The notes below the pieces were generated by a model. That model saw only the letters and a program-made list of their open reading frames with translations. It was not told the DNA's origin and ran no database searches. The position numbers and the translations under genes were made by a program. From Bimuria novae-zelandiae CBS 107.79 (Eukaryota; Ascomycota; Dothideomycetes; Pleosporales; Didymosphaeriaceae): DNA of 64,000 bases. This document shows, piece by piece, positions 9,966-21,007 of this stretch. Location: the NCBI GenBank assembly GCA_010015655.1, contig ML976704.1, positions 335,110-399,109 of the forward strand, read 5' to 3'. Positions within the stretch are counted from its first letter, which is position 1. Every line of letters begins with the position of its first letter.

Positions 9966-11303
9966 GACAATAGAGATATTAGGGAGGTTAAGTCGCTACA
10001 TAATTATATTAATTATACCGCTAATTATAATTATAATATTAACTCTATAGGCTATCGTGTAGATCTTAGATATAAGGACGCTGCGAGTAACGCGCTTACA
10101 CTTAATAAATAACTAGTAAATAATATTACTAGTAAACTTAAAGTTACAATTACTATTTTTAGTCTTATTACTAAGCGTAATTACGAAGCCTATTTATAAT
10201 AACATGTCCTTATTATTAGTAAATAATACGTTAATAAAGGCGTATAGCTTTAAGTTGCTTAAGTTTAGTAGGATAAAGTTAAGGCCGCGAGTAATATTCT
10301 CCTTCTACTAGATAATGCGCTTATTTAATCTAACAATTTCTTCTTTTATAGGCTCACTCGCTTAGGCTACGGCGGCGAGGTCGAAGCTCGCCTTAGGTTA
10401 ATAGATTATCGTAATATAAGCACCTCGAGCGCGCTATTAAATATATAATTACTTATTATTAGCTATTTCTAGCTTCTTGCCTTGCTTCTTCTAGCGCAGA
10501 GTAATGGCGCGATTATTATTATTAAGCTTAATAATATAGCCGTTAAAGTCAATTTGCGCGTCTAATAAAAGAAACTACTTAGGCTTAGCCTTAAAACGTA
10601 GCTCTTAGTCCTTAAGGTCTGCAAAAGCTTTATTAGATAGACTAAGCGTGTCGTTAGTTTATATGCTAATAATGCTAAAGCACTTGCTACTAGCCTTACT
10701 AATAAGTAGGTATAGATTATAAGTAGATATTACCATGTAGAGAGTCTCGGTGTGGTGTTTATTATACGTTAACTACTAATAGGCACCTGCTTTAGTAATG
10801 CCGTATAGTGGCTTAATAATAACTATAACTATGTTTGTTAGATAACTTTCCTTGAGCTGGGCTAGTATATTAGCCATAATAGTACGCTGGAGTGGATCAT
10901 CCGATTGCGTATAGGCCTGAGTAATGTCACGGAGCCAGAGGTACATGCCTAGCTTTAATAGTAATGGTGCTAGAGCAATAATTACACGCTGGCTTGCACG
11001 CTGGATAGTAAGAGACTATGTTAAGACAAGCTTTTTATTATTATTAGCGTATCCTTAGATAATAAGATAGGACTTCTTATACGGGCGATTAGTAGTCTTG
11101 CCCTTAACTTTATTAATAATACGTAACTTAAAGATACGGACCTTGTTATAATAGTAAGGACTATACTTCTTAAAGTAAAAGATATTTTATGTTATAAGGG
11201 CGTTAATCTTTACCTTTATAAATACTTTAAATAGTTACCTTAGTGTTATAATCTTACTGACTGCTCGCAGCTTCTTAGCTAGGACAAGATTATTACGCTT
11301 ACG

Positions 11304-11498
11304 TTAATTAAGGTTAACTATAGTAGTTATAACTTTATTAGGTTTTAGCTTATTTCTTAAGCCTTTTAGCCTATCGCGCTTACGCTTAGGCGCAGGCTCC
11401 TCTATAATAGGAGTAAAATTATTATTAAAGCTACTATTGTCCTCGTCCTTTACGGGAGGGGTAATAATAGTCGTATTATCTACATAATACGGGCGCAC
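11304..11498 (-). pseudogene. Copia pol remnant between integrase and reverse transcriptase
   Basis: A 64-residue frame with EEPAPKRKRDRLKGLRNK, the low-complexity basic linker that precedes reverse transcriptase in fungal Copia polyproteins. Position and order fit the element. Confidence 0.5.
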
Positions 11499-11873
11499 TA
11501 CGGTGATGCAAAAGGTAACTTATTTATTATTAATTTTAATAACCACGAATTACTTATTAACGTAGAGGACGATTATCTAATGTGGGCTAGACTATCTATA
11601 GTTCTCCTGCCAGACCTTAACGCTACTTAGAATAGGCAATAGTAAGATATTAGTTGCGTTAGGACTATTGTAAGTTATAAGAGCCTTATTAACTTAGCGC
11701 TTTACCTTAATCTTACGCACTTTAGCTATTACTTTACGCACTACAGCGCCGCGGGCGGTAATAGATAGTAATAGTGGTAATTTCTTTAACAGGCGAGGAT
11801 ATGCTCTAAAGATAAGAAGAGTTAGGACAAGTCTGTTAGGACCTGCGGTGTTATTAACAGCCTTAATAGCCAT

Positions 11874-12101
11874 CTATAAGATATGTTCGAGAGCGATTGT
11901 GCGTCCAACATCTACAAAGATTACCCTATAAGCACGGCAAATAGGAGCATAATAGCGCTTAACCTTGCTAATTAAATAATATGCCTCTACTAAGACTTCC
12001 TTAACCTTAATTATAAGTGACGTGGCGTTATTAATAAACTTATTAGTAATAAAGTTCTTGCCAGCATCTATCTTAATAACGTTAGGAGGACTAACGTACA
12101 T
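11874..12101 (-). pseudogene. Copia integrase core remnant
   Basis: The 75-residue frame reads VIKIDAGKNFITNKFINNA, then VKEVLVEAYYLISKVKRYY, which matches the integrase core pattern D.G.NF.S..F...A and VP.E.H.S.G.VERYH. Several substitutions (E to K, H to Y) are the kind RIP makes. It is bounded by stops. Confidence 0.7.
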
Positions 12102-14556
12102 GTTAATCTACATGGCGCGAAGGAGATCCTAAGTAGTGTTTGCCTAGATATTTAGCATAAATCAAGTAGCTTAAAAAGCTATGGCTTTATCAACTACGTG
12201 GAGCACTAGTTTCTAATTAATGTACATTATATTAATAATAACGCATAAGTTAAAGTCTATATTATCGCGAATAGTAAAGCGGAAACGGCCAGGTGCTTTG
12301 CTATGGATTTAATACTAGTGACAGTACTTATTAATGCGATTAATAATATCCTTATTAATATCTTTATAGCCTGCTTTGCTAAGGATCTTGTGCAGTCGTC
12401 TAGTAGCAAAATGGCTAAAGCGTTAGTAAAGCTAGCGTAGCTTAGTCTTAGTTAAGTAGTAGATAACAGTCTCTTGTTTATTAAGCAGGAGCCATGGATG
12501 TCCCTATTTACGGACAATTGGGAATTCTTTGCCACCTTAAACAAGCATATTATCGATGTTATTAAAGAAGATACTATAATAATCTATATTATTTAAGCAA
12601 AGCAAAAATAGTGTATTAGTTAGCATTACTATAAAGGTAATTATACTAAATAGCGTGCTAACATTAACGTCGCTAAGGGAGAAATACTCTAGATTATTTC
12701 TAAATTAGATTTAACAACGTCTTGCGGTAGACTTATTAATGACTATAAATAGTTAGATAAGCTACAGCGCCTTTACTTATATCTTATTAGTAGTTAAGAC
12801 ACCGGCTACACTAGTGTTAGGTATAATATCTTAAAAGATATCTGCGCCGTAGCGTGAATTAAATAAGAAGAGTTAAGCATCTTTATTTACTTTACTAAAA
12901 ATATAAGGATTATTGCCTATAATTGCATAAAGTGCGGCAGCGTTATTAAGGCTAGAGACAATAGCGTCGCCGTTAACCTTACCGCAAGATGTAGTTAAGT
13001 AGACTTAGTTAGTAAAATATGCTTTAATATTATTATTACTAGCATTATTGTCGCTGCCGTCGCTGTCTTCAAGCTCTATGCCTTTATGGCCAGCGAGAAA
13101 CACTTTATAGCTTAGGGTATTAGGATTATCTTAAGCGTATTAGTTATAGCGTTGGTAATGCTCCATGCGCTCCTTCTTTAAGTGTTAAGTTAATTAGCAC
13201 TTAGGCTGCTTATAAATAAAGCATGTCTTATTATAGCGATTGCCTAAGTAGTTTAACTAATAATTATTATTATTAAATTAATTACCGCGCGATCTGCCTT
13301 AACCTTAATAGCGGTGACTATAGTAGTTATTATCTAATAATCCTGTAGCTTGTTAATTATTATAAATATAGCAGCAGTTAGTGTAATACTGCTTATCTAT
13401 ATCTCGTAATAAAAACTAGCTATTAAGATAATAGCTTAACTATATACTAACTGCGTTGCAAAGATCTACAGTGACACCTTTAAATATAGTTACTAGTTTT
13501 AAGCAAGCCATAGTAGTTGCTTTAATGCTACGACATGCGCTAAGGAGCTATTACGCAAGTAAATACTAATTATAGCTCTTACCCTAGTCTTGTAATAGTG
13601 CCTGATAGAGCATGTTTATCTTACTAATAACTATTTTAAGACACTCTATAGGGTCTTTTTTAAGGTTAGTAGTTATAACGCTCTTAAGCGTAGTGCTATA
13701 CCACTCTTAAAGGTATATTTAGTAAGCTTATATAGTGTTAAAGTACGTGCGTAGCTTATTAAGCATTATATTATAAGTAAGCGTAAGCGCCTAGGGAGCA
13801 ATGTAATTATAGTAATACTAAAGCGCTTAGCTAGTAAGTATAATAGAAAGTACTATTTTGTACTACTTATCCTTATTAATCCTAATCTTAGTGTAGAGGT
13901 CGTTAAACACCTTAATCTTTGTCTTAAGGATATTATATTTATTACCTAAATACTTTTGCTCCGGCGTGTATAACTTGGCAAGGTTAGTAAGCAAATAAGA
14001 GTTATTCTACACAAGCGTAAATCTAGGTTATAATAATAATAATAATCCTCTACCTAGCAGAGCTTGCTGCTGCTACTATTATTTTTTATTATTTATAATC
14101 TAGTGGCACTTGAAGCCTTCGTAGAGTCTTATAAGCTTAAGATGCTTAGCGGGCTATTTTAAGATAGTGGTTAATATGAGGAGTTCTGCGAATTAGTTAG
14201 GGAGATTATTACTATTACCTTGCTTAATATAGATGCCTTGCTAGCGGAGGAGCTCTTTAAGTGCTTTTTAGATGCGCTTATTAATACTATTAAAGAGATC
14301 GCGGGTAAAATTCTCGAAATACTTCTTAAACTTAAGTAGTAGAAATAGGTTAAATATATTATCTTCTTCTACCTATATTATCTAGTTAATAACTATAGTG
14401 TTAAGTTTGTCTGTATTAACGATAGCGTTAGCGATGTTAAAATCTTAGTTAGCGTACTAGTCCTTATAGATTGTCTTATCTAGGTACCACGAGCGATTCT
14501 TTATTTAGGTGTATTTTATAATAGCGTTTTGGATGTGGGCCTGTAATTAGTGTGAT

Positions 14557-14847
14557 TTAATAAGAGTTGGCGTGGTTGACGCAAATCTCCTTCCGAACTA
14601 AGCCTTGGTAGGGACAATCCAGGCGGAGAGATCCTTCAAATACGAGGCGCCGCTGATCCTGATACAGGATAGCAGTGAGCTTGTCGTACCTGTACTTCGC
14701 ACTAGCGATGCTGTATCCTGGGCCTTGGTAGGGGAGGAGGCATGCGCTAACCGCTTCTATCGCCAGAATACTCAGCCTGAAACGTGCGCTGAGATTCCCT
14801 GTACACAGTATATCTTGCCAATCTGTGGTGTAGCAACCACTGATCAG
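14557..14847 (-). other. Leader region of the Copia element with normal base composition
   Basis: Directly inside the right-hand LTR, which is the 5' LTR for minus-strand transcription. The stretch is open in both directions and clearly less AT-rich than the rest of the element. The primer binding site should lie just inside 14847, but I could not assign a matching tRNA with confidence. Confidence 0.4.
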
Positions 14848-15089
14848 TGTTAATACGGCAATAGGCTGTTGGATCAAGACTTCGTTGCAACGATGTGGTG
14901 TTAATTTGATTCTTAATTGTAGATCTATTGTGGTGGGCTGTTGTGAGAAGTATTTATTAAGCGTGGTTTGTCCCCTGCTAGCCTAATTAAGACTAGCGCA
15001 ATAAACCACAGGCAAACTACGCAACAAACCACAGGCAAACTGCATGGCGGTGAAAGCCATAGCAGTGTTGCGCAGGTTTGAAGCCAATA
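14848..15089 (-). repeat. 5' LTR of the Copia element
   Basis: 242 bp, begins TGTTAATACGG on the plus strand and ends CCAATA. It is followed immediately by GTAAAG, the same six bases that precede the left LTR. Confidence 0.88.
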
Positions 15090-15400
15090 GTAAAGACTAT
15101 ATAGCATAGAATCCTTCTTATTTTTAATATTAATATTTAGAAGTTTAGGAGACTAAGCTTCTTAAATATTTAATACCTAAAATATTACGCGTTTTCTCTT
15201 ATATAAGGACTTTTTTTTATATAGTGCTTTAGCTTTAGTATTTTTAACTTTTATTTAATTTATAAAAGTTTCTCCTTAACTTTTCTTTCCTTTTTAATAG
15301 CTTTCTTTAAGCGTACGGGCATCTTAATAAGAGATAAATTAAGATCTTTATTATATAATAACTACTTATCTTAGTGCTACTTAAGTATAAGATATAGTAT

Positions 15401-15848
15401 TGTCTGCACAGCCTCGCCTTCCGCACTAAGGGAACTGTGTAACTGTGAGAGCTAGTGATCCATACGCATAAGGAAGAAATTGAGAATTGTACTTGTTGTT
15501 GTATTGGGTGAAGCTACGAACAGTAGGTATACATGAGTGGCTGTAAACAGCGCTAGTGTAGGATGGGTAGTCGCATCTCAACACAGGTGAGGCGCCACTG
15601 CAAGTGGGGAAAGGGAGACTCTAAACCGTGACAGTAACCCTATCATACCCCTGTACCCCCTCACTTCTAGTTAACCTGATACTGTACCGAAACCCCTTCG
15701 CCTCCACACCACCTGGTACTCTATCACATCCACAAGAACTGGAAGGAAGGTATATAGAACTATCATAGCACACACACAAGACAAGACAGACACCAGATAC
15801 CAAAGATAGAGAGTTACTTGTTTATTCCTTGCTACCTGTGAACCGACA
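15401..15848. repeat. Solo LTR with target-site duplication, not RIP-mutated
   Basis: A 448-bp block of normal composition starts TGTCTGCACAG and ends ACCGACA. It is flanked on both sides by AGTAT (15396-15400 and 15849-15853), the 5-bp duplication typical of LTR elements. No internal retrotransposon sequence remains, so this is most simply a solo LTR left by recombination. Its normal composition inside strongly RIP-mutated sequence means it arrived after RIP acted on the surroundings, or was spared. Confidence 0.78.
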
Positions 15849-16764
15849 AGTATAGTAGTTTTAGAGTTTATTTTTTTTAAAAATTTACCCTTAAAAAGCT
15901 CTTTTATTGTATAGAGTCTACCTATACTCTTAAGAAGCTCTATAACGCTATCTTTCTTAATATCTATAGTAAGGTATAGTAGAGTATTTAAGATATTATT
16001 AACGTTATATTATATAATCTCTAAAAGAATATGTATTTAAAGTAAGTTATTAGGCCCCTTTATTATAGCGTTTAAAATTTAAAGTTAGATCTTTTCTATT
16101 CTTTAATTAATTAAGAAAAGATAAAAGGTATATTACACGTATAAAGAATCTTATATTCTATAAACCTATTTCTTAACTAAGTACCTTTATTTATAACCTT
16201 ATATCGTACAAGGCAGATATATAGAAGAACTAGGAAATTAAATAGCTTTTAAGCTATAAATTAAATAGTCTTTTAGATTAATTACTATCGTGCATTTTCT
16301 ACTATTATATAACCTATAACTTTAATAAATAGAATAAATATAGCCTTCTTAGTGTCTAAAGTATTATTTAAAATAATAATATCCTTATTCTCTACTTTCT
16401 ATGTGCTTAATAATGGCTGAAGAAGAGCATAATAAGCTAGATAGAAAGTAAATAAGGAAGGGTGCTTAGAATAAGGCTCTCCTATTTCTAAGTAGTATCT
16501 TAGAGTTAATATACTTATATTATACGACAAAAGAAAAGACGAAAGGAGGGATAAAACTTATACTATAAGAGATAATAATATTTAAGTAATAAAATATATA
16601 TAAATAGCTTAGTTATTACATATAAGTAAGAGAACTATACTATTTCTAGATCTATTAGTATTTCTAAGTCTTATACGTTAGTTTCGAGGTCTACTTCTCT
16701 GACTGCTTTAGAGTTAGGCTATATTTACTTAGTTTTACTTCTTATATTAATTGTATAAGATACT

Positions 16765-17560
16765 TACCTGCCAATTTCTTGCACCTACTAGAGCAGAAAG
16801 AAGAGAGAGCAGCGGCTAGAACTAATTTTCTATATAGAATTGCGCCTATCTCCGTAGGTAGAGGTAGACGTCCAGATAAGGTGTCGTACGATTAACAGAG
16901 AGAGACTGCGCTGCAGATGCACTATCAAACCTAATAGACTCGAGCACACCTTTACACCAGCTTAGTGTCTTAGAAGGAAGATATGCATTAATCTCCCATT
17001 CGCCAACACCCTCCTTTATCGTACGAAGCTGCTCGCTATTAAAGGGTATTCCCTAGTTCTGAACATGGCTCCCTGGATAGTGATAGAGCATGAATGGCTT
17101 TCTAACAACAGCATTTTGCCGATTCGCCTGCTTCCGGATTGAGTGGGAATTCTAGAGTCGTACAAAGTTGTAGAGCTCCCCTCGCAGAATTGGAATATAA
17201 ACAGCATATAGACTAATCTGGTCTACTAGATTGTCTTTTAAGAAATGCCCCTGCGTACGAAGGCTTGCAAAGTAGTTCTGTATTTAATTAGAAAACATAA
17301 AGCACTGCGTACGAGAGACTTACCCGCCAGCGAAAGATAATTCCCTTTGAAAGCTGACCCCACCATGCTTCAATACGCTGGTTTGATGTACTTGTGCCGT
17401 ACAGATAGCACTCCTGGAACTCGAGGTCTGGTTGATACAAGCTTTGAAGCTGGTAATAAGCGTCTGCTAGCATTACTGTCTCACCCCCTCTGTCTAATCG
17501 TACGAAGCGTGGCTGTATCTATACTTCTTTTAAAGTATAGAAGAACTAATGAGCACAGCT
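16765..17560 (-). pseudogene. Degraded integrase-core-domain transposase
   Basis: A less AT-rich patch carries minus-strand fragments that read as one protein over frame breaks. One at 17288-17473 contains ECYLYGTSTSNQRIEAWWGQL. The next, past a probable intron, reads about NYFASLRTQGHFLKDN, then LYAVYIPILRGELYNFVRLW and NSHSIRKQANRQNAVVRKP. The pattern YG.S..NQRIE.WW, followed by a helix ending in LWN.H.IR.Q, is what I know from fungal proteins annotated with an integrase core domain. Catalytic residues upstream are not recoverable because the sequence becomes RIP-mutated. It may be the transposase of the element defined by the 38-bp ends. Confidence 0.5.
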
Positions 17561-18446
17561 AACAGCTATTAAAGCTAATATTCCTATATATATCTAGATA
17601 ATATATTTAGAATATACATTAAGGCAGGTATATATTTTAATACTATATAGGTAGAGTTTATAGCATCTATTAATTAACTAAATAAAGTTTAGACTAAGAA
17701 TAATATACTCTCCTTAGTAGCGTTAAAAATCTTATTTACGTCGTTTAACTGCTTTAAAGTTAATTATATAATAGGCCTAAAAAAGTTAATCCCTTATAAT
17801 AATATAGCCTTACTAATAAAAGTAGGTGTAAAGGTATTCTTACTTATACTTATTAATAATACCTTTCTTAAGCTCCTTAGTAATAAGTTTTTATATAAGC
17901 TTATTTACCTTTTATTATTCTTCTACTCCTCTTATATAGCGCTAAAGACTAAGCTTAAAGCGTAGTTGTACGAGGGCATATTTCTTAATATTAAAGCCTT
18001 TTACTTATAATATAGCAAGTATTTCTTTATCTTTAAGCCTAACTTTAAAGAAAAGGACTTAAATGCGCTTTTTAGTAGCCTCTTTAATATAGGTAGGAAG
18101 CCTACGCTAGAGATACTAATTTTTAAACTACTACTTAATTATATAAGTATTTATATTAATCTAATATATATTATAAAGATATATAATAATTTAATTAGTG
18201 TAAGGCCTTTCTAGAAGAGCCTATAAAGCTTTAGTTAATATAGAGTTAGGTTAATAAGAGGGCGATTGCCTACTATTATATGTAAGTAATAATACTAAAA
18301 CCTAGGTCTAAATACTAACTAGGCATACTAAGGTAATTTCGTATAATAGAAATAAGTATTATATAGATTATTAAAGCTATAAAGATGTTCTACAAGTTAT
18401 TCTACTGCTTAGATGTGTTGTGCGAGGGTGCGGGGAAAATTTTCGT

Positions 18447-18484
18447 TTGAGTTTTGTCCCTTCACCCGCTTATCGTCTTCCGTA
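18447..18484 (-). repeat. Right terminal inverted repeat of island
   Basis: Reverse complement of 9081-9118 over 38 bases, ending ...CGTCTTCCGTA. Normal base composition resumes just outside. Confidence 0.85.
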
Positions 18485-18780
18485 TGTTACCTTACCGAGC
18501 TATACATATGCACTGCACTTGTTCAAATAGATTTCTCCGGCATGAATCTTAAAAACCCGAAAGCTCCAAACCCATCGCACTGACGTACAAGGCCGATCAC
18601 GACATACCCAAATGCGGAAATGCGTTTTCCAAAATAAAGAATGCATCCTTGCCCTTGGTCAGTTTGACCTTACAACCCGCACGCACCTACTAGACCCCAA
18701 CGTGATTAGCCTCAGATATCGCCATCTTCGCTATATACCCGCAATCGTAGACTTCCGGTACGACTTTCATTTCCCAGCGC

Positions 18781-20557
18781 GCCCACATCGCGGGCGACAC
18801 GCGCATACACCTCTGGACAGGCGATGGGAACTACAACCAGGCGAACTCCGCGCTCGCGCTGGATGCCGGCCAGCGCGCGCAGCGCATTCAAACGGCGCGA
18901 GTGGGGTGCGGGAATGTCGCTGTGGATGTGGATGTAATAGACGATGCCGTGGATGAGTCGCCGTCATTGTCTCCAACGATTCCGGTGGAGGCAGATCCAA
19001 CATTGGGCACGGCAGGAGCGCTAAATTGGCGGTATGCATGGACGATTTATGAAAGGGGAGTGTCGGTCCAGGAGCGGACCATGTTTACGTCGGTGGTATT
19101 GTATGTGGGCGAGGATGGGGAGGGGAGGTTGAGAGATGTGAGTTCCCTTTCATTATGAAAAGTACATGCCTAGAAGATGATTCCGATGAGAAAGGGTTCA
19201 TAGAAGCTGATGATAATTGTACAGCGCATCGTGATCAAGACGATAGACTGACTCGATCGTGACCCGGTACGCGCGAGTACGGTTGGTGTTCCAAGTTGGA
19301 GGACCAGGACCTTGCGGGATAACCTGGTGCAGAGGTACCAGTACCTGAACCAGACGAAATCGCCAAACATACTCCGGAACCGGCATTCTGAGCCGTTCAC
19401 GTGGCCTTGTTCGCATGAGGATGAGGATTGTAACCCAGTAGCGGATGATGATGGTGCTGAAATGCGCCTTTGGTTCTACGGTGTCAAGAGCTACACAGAC
19501 TTCTGCGACGGGGGAGATCTTCGCAAGCTCTTCAATCAATATGCAAGTGCAACCCCGACTGAGCAAGTACCTGTGCCTCCTTATGAACAATTCAGGTAAG
19601 TAGCGGCGGCGTGACTCCCGAAAGCGAGTAGACTTGCGTTAGAGGACGAATCGTGGACTGACGTTTTCGCAGCAAGGTCCCAGAACTGTTCCTGGCCAAG
19701 GCACTCGTCGAGATGGCAGAGGCACTCTATGAATTACAGACGGGGACAATCTTCGTTCCCTACCCCACGGGTGTCGAAGATCCCCGGCGCCAGAGTGACT
19801 ATGATCAGCAGAATTTTGATTTCGATCCAATTTGGGAGGCCGCGCTGTTACACTGCGACATCAAGCCGCACAACATCTTTCCACGCTCTCAGGACGGGGA
19901 GTACCCTCAAGCAGTCTTGGCGGACTTTGATCTAGCCACTAGGCTTACGGATGAGACTGCTGTCAATTTTAGAGCTCGCGGAACTGAAGGGTATATGTCG
20001 CCAGTAAGAGACCAAACTCTCCTGAACCGATTTATGCCTGCTTGATAACCCATAAAGGAAATGGTCCGGGCGGCCGCCAAAACCAGCCTCGAGCGGACAT
20101 ACGCCTGGACGTCAAGTCGGATACCTGGGCCTTGGCCAGCGTGATATGGAATCTCATGCACGCCCGTCTCTCGTCAGAGAAAGTACATGCGATTCGAACA
20201 AGATATAATTCGTATATGCGTGGTCCGAGTAGGGATGATAGGATTCACCCCGCCATATCAATCCTTGACATGGCAAAGATGGGTCAAAGAATAACCGAGG
20301 GGTTGCCGGATGAGGCGCGTTATAGCAGGTTGGTGAAACGCGTAATGGACGAGTGCCTGGGACCGTCACCACAGCCAAGGCCCGATCCTAGACAGCTCGT
20401 TGAACGAGTACGGATAGTGATAGCGGATTTGGATAGTCTCACAGATGGCGACGTGTCTCGGGACGGTTCCGGATACGATTTTGGGAGCCTGAGGACCCAC
20501 AACGATCCATTCCGAATGGGAAAAATCCACAATATAACCAGGCATAGGTTATTCTGA
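18781..20557 (+). pseudogene. Serine/threonine protein kinase-like protein B (probably broken paralog of A)
   Basis: Exons homologous to kinase A: about 18781-19137, 19225-19595, 19673-20003 and 20058 or 20087-20557. The introns at 19138-19224 and 19596-19672 fall at the same positions as in A (before RIVIKT and before KVPEL). Motifs: LHCDIKPHNIF (HCD in the HRD position), LADFDLATRL (again DFD), GTEGYMSP and KSDTWALASVIWNLM. Damage: an in-frame TGA at 19249-19251, where A has Trp, cannot be avoided with any nearby acceptor in frame. At the last junction, acceptor 20057 gives EMVR as in A but then goes out of frame, while acceptor 20086 keeps the frame but drops that segment. No start codon or homologous N-terminus is found beside the transposon island, so the 5' end may be lost. 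Confidence 0.65.
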
Positions 20558-21007
20558 AGCAGAGCACGGCATATCGGCGGAAGCACATTGGAGTGAGTAC
20601 TAGCGAGGTACTCAAATTGCCTACGGCAAGGAGGCGACACGGATCTAATGAGAGTGTGCGCCTTGAAGAACAAGTCTCGCGGCATTGTGACTGCCTTCAT
20701 TTCCGGTAGCAGGCAGGCACGACGAAAGTAGCCACCAGTACGTAGACATTGACCACTCCGAGAATGCTCGTAAAAGAAAGGCGATAGGGGATCGTGAACC
20801 GAAAAAGGTGGGAGAATGAGGTGGAGGAAGTGCAACAAAGGAGTGACGAACTAGGACATGTCTCTGCCAGTGCGCTTACACCGCCTTGGAAAAGGCAGTC
20901 GCGACCTGGCCCTAGCACATCTACTAAGGGCAGTCACGGCCAGGCAGGCAATTCATAGAGCTACTTTGGTAGGCAATCGAATCCAGGAAGATACACGGGT
21001 ACCAGAA
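20558..21007. other. Convergent intergenic region
   Basis: Between the 3' ends of kinase-like B and BUD22. Frames here lack family features; nothing assigned. Confidence 0.4.

Larger units (their letters stand above)
9272..15089 (-). mobile_element. Full-length, RIP-degraded Ty1/Copia LTR retrotransposon
   Basis: Two 242-bp LTRs (9272-9513 and 14848-15089) enclose about 5.3 kb, and the whole unit is flanked by the duplication GTAAAG (9266-9271 and 15090-15095). LTRs begin TGTT and end in ACA (left) or ATA (right; the CA-to-TA change is RIP-like). Coding remnants are on the minus strand: integrase core at 11874-12101, then the integrase-to-RT linker (PKRKRDRLKG) near 11.4 kb, then reverse transcriptase/RNase H near 9.75-9.97 kb. 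The order integrase before RT/RNase H defines Copia. The many stops and AT richness mean it cannot code. The segment beside the right-hand (5') LTR at 14.57-14.85 kb keeps normal composition. Confidence 0.88.
9081..18484. mobile_element. Transposon island bounded by 38-bp inverted repeats (nested insertions)
   Basis: The 38 bases at 9081-9118 are the exact reverse complement of 18447-18484. Both ends carry TA at the outermost position, so an element flanked by a duplicated TA (Tc1/mariner style) is possible. The interior is mostly extremely AT-rich and full of TA steps and stop codons, as expected of RIP. Removing the later Copia insertion (9272-15089 plus one copy of its target duplication) and the solo LTR at 15401-15848 leaves roughly 3.1 kb. 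That residue includes a degraded integrase-core-like transposase at about 16.8-17.5 kb. Whether that transposase belongs to the element defined by these ends is inference. The island sits exactly between two paralogous kinase-like genes. Confidence 0.65.

Noticed and set aside
14605..14853. 82-codon plus-strand frame next to the right LTR
   Set aside because: It lies in the Copia leader and runs opposite to the element's coding direction; openness reflects the absence of RIP there.
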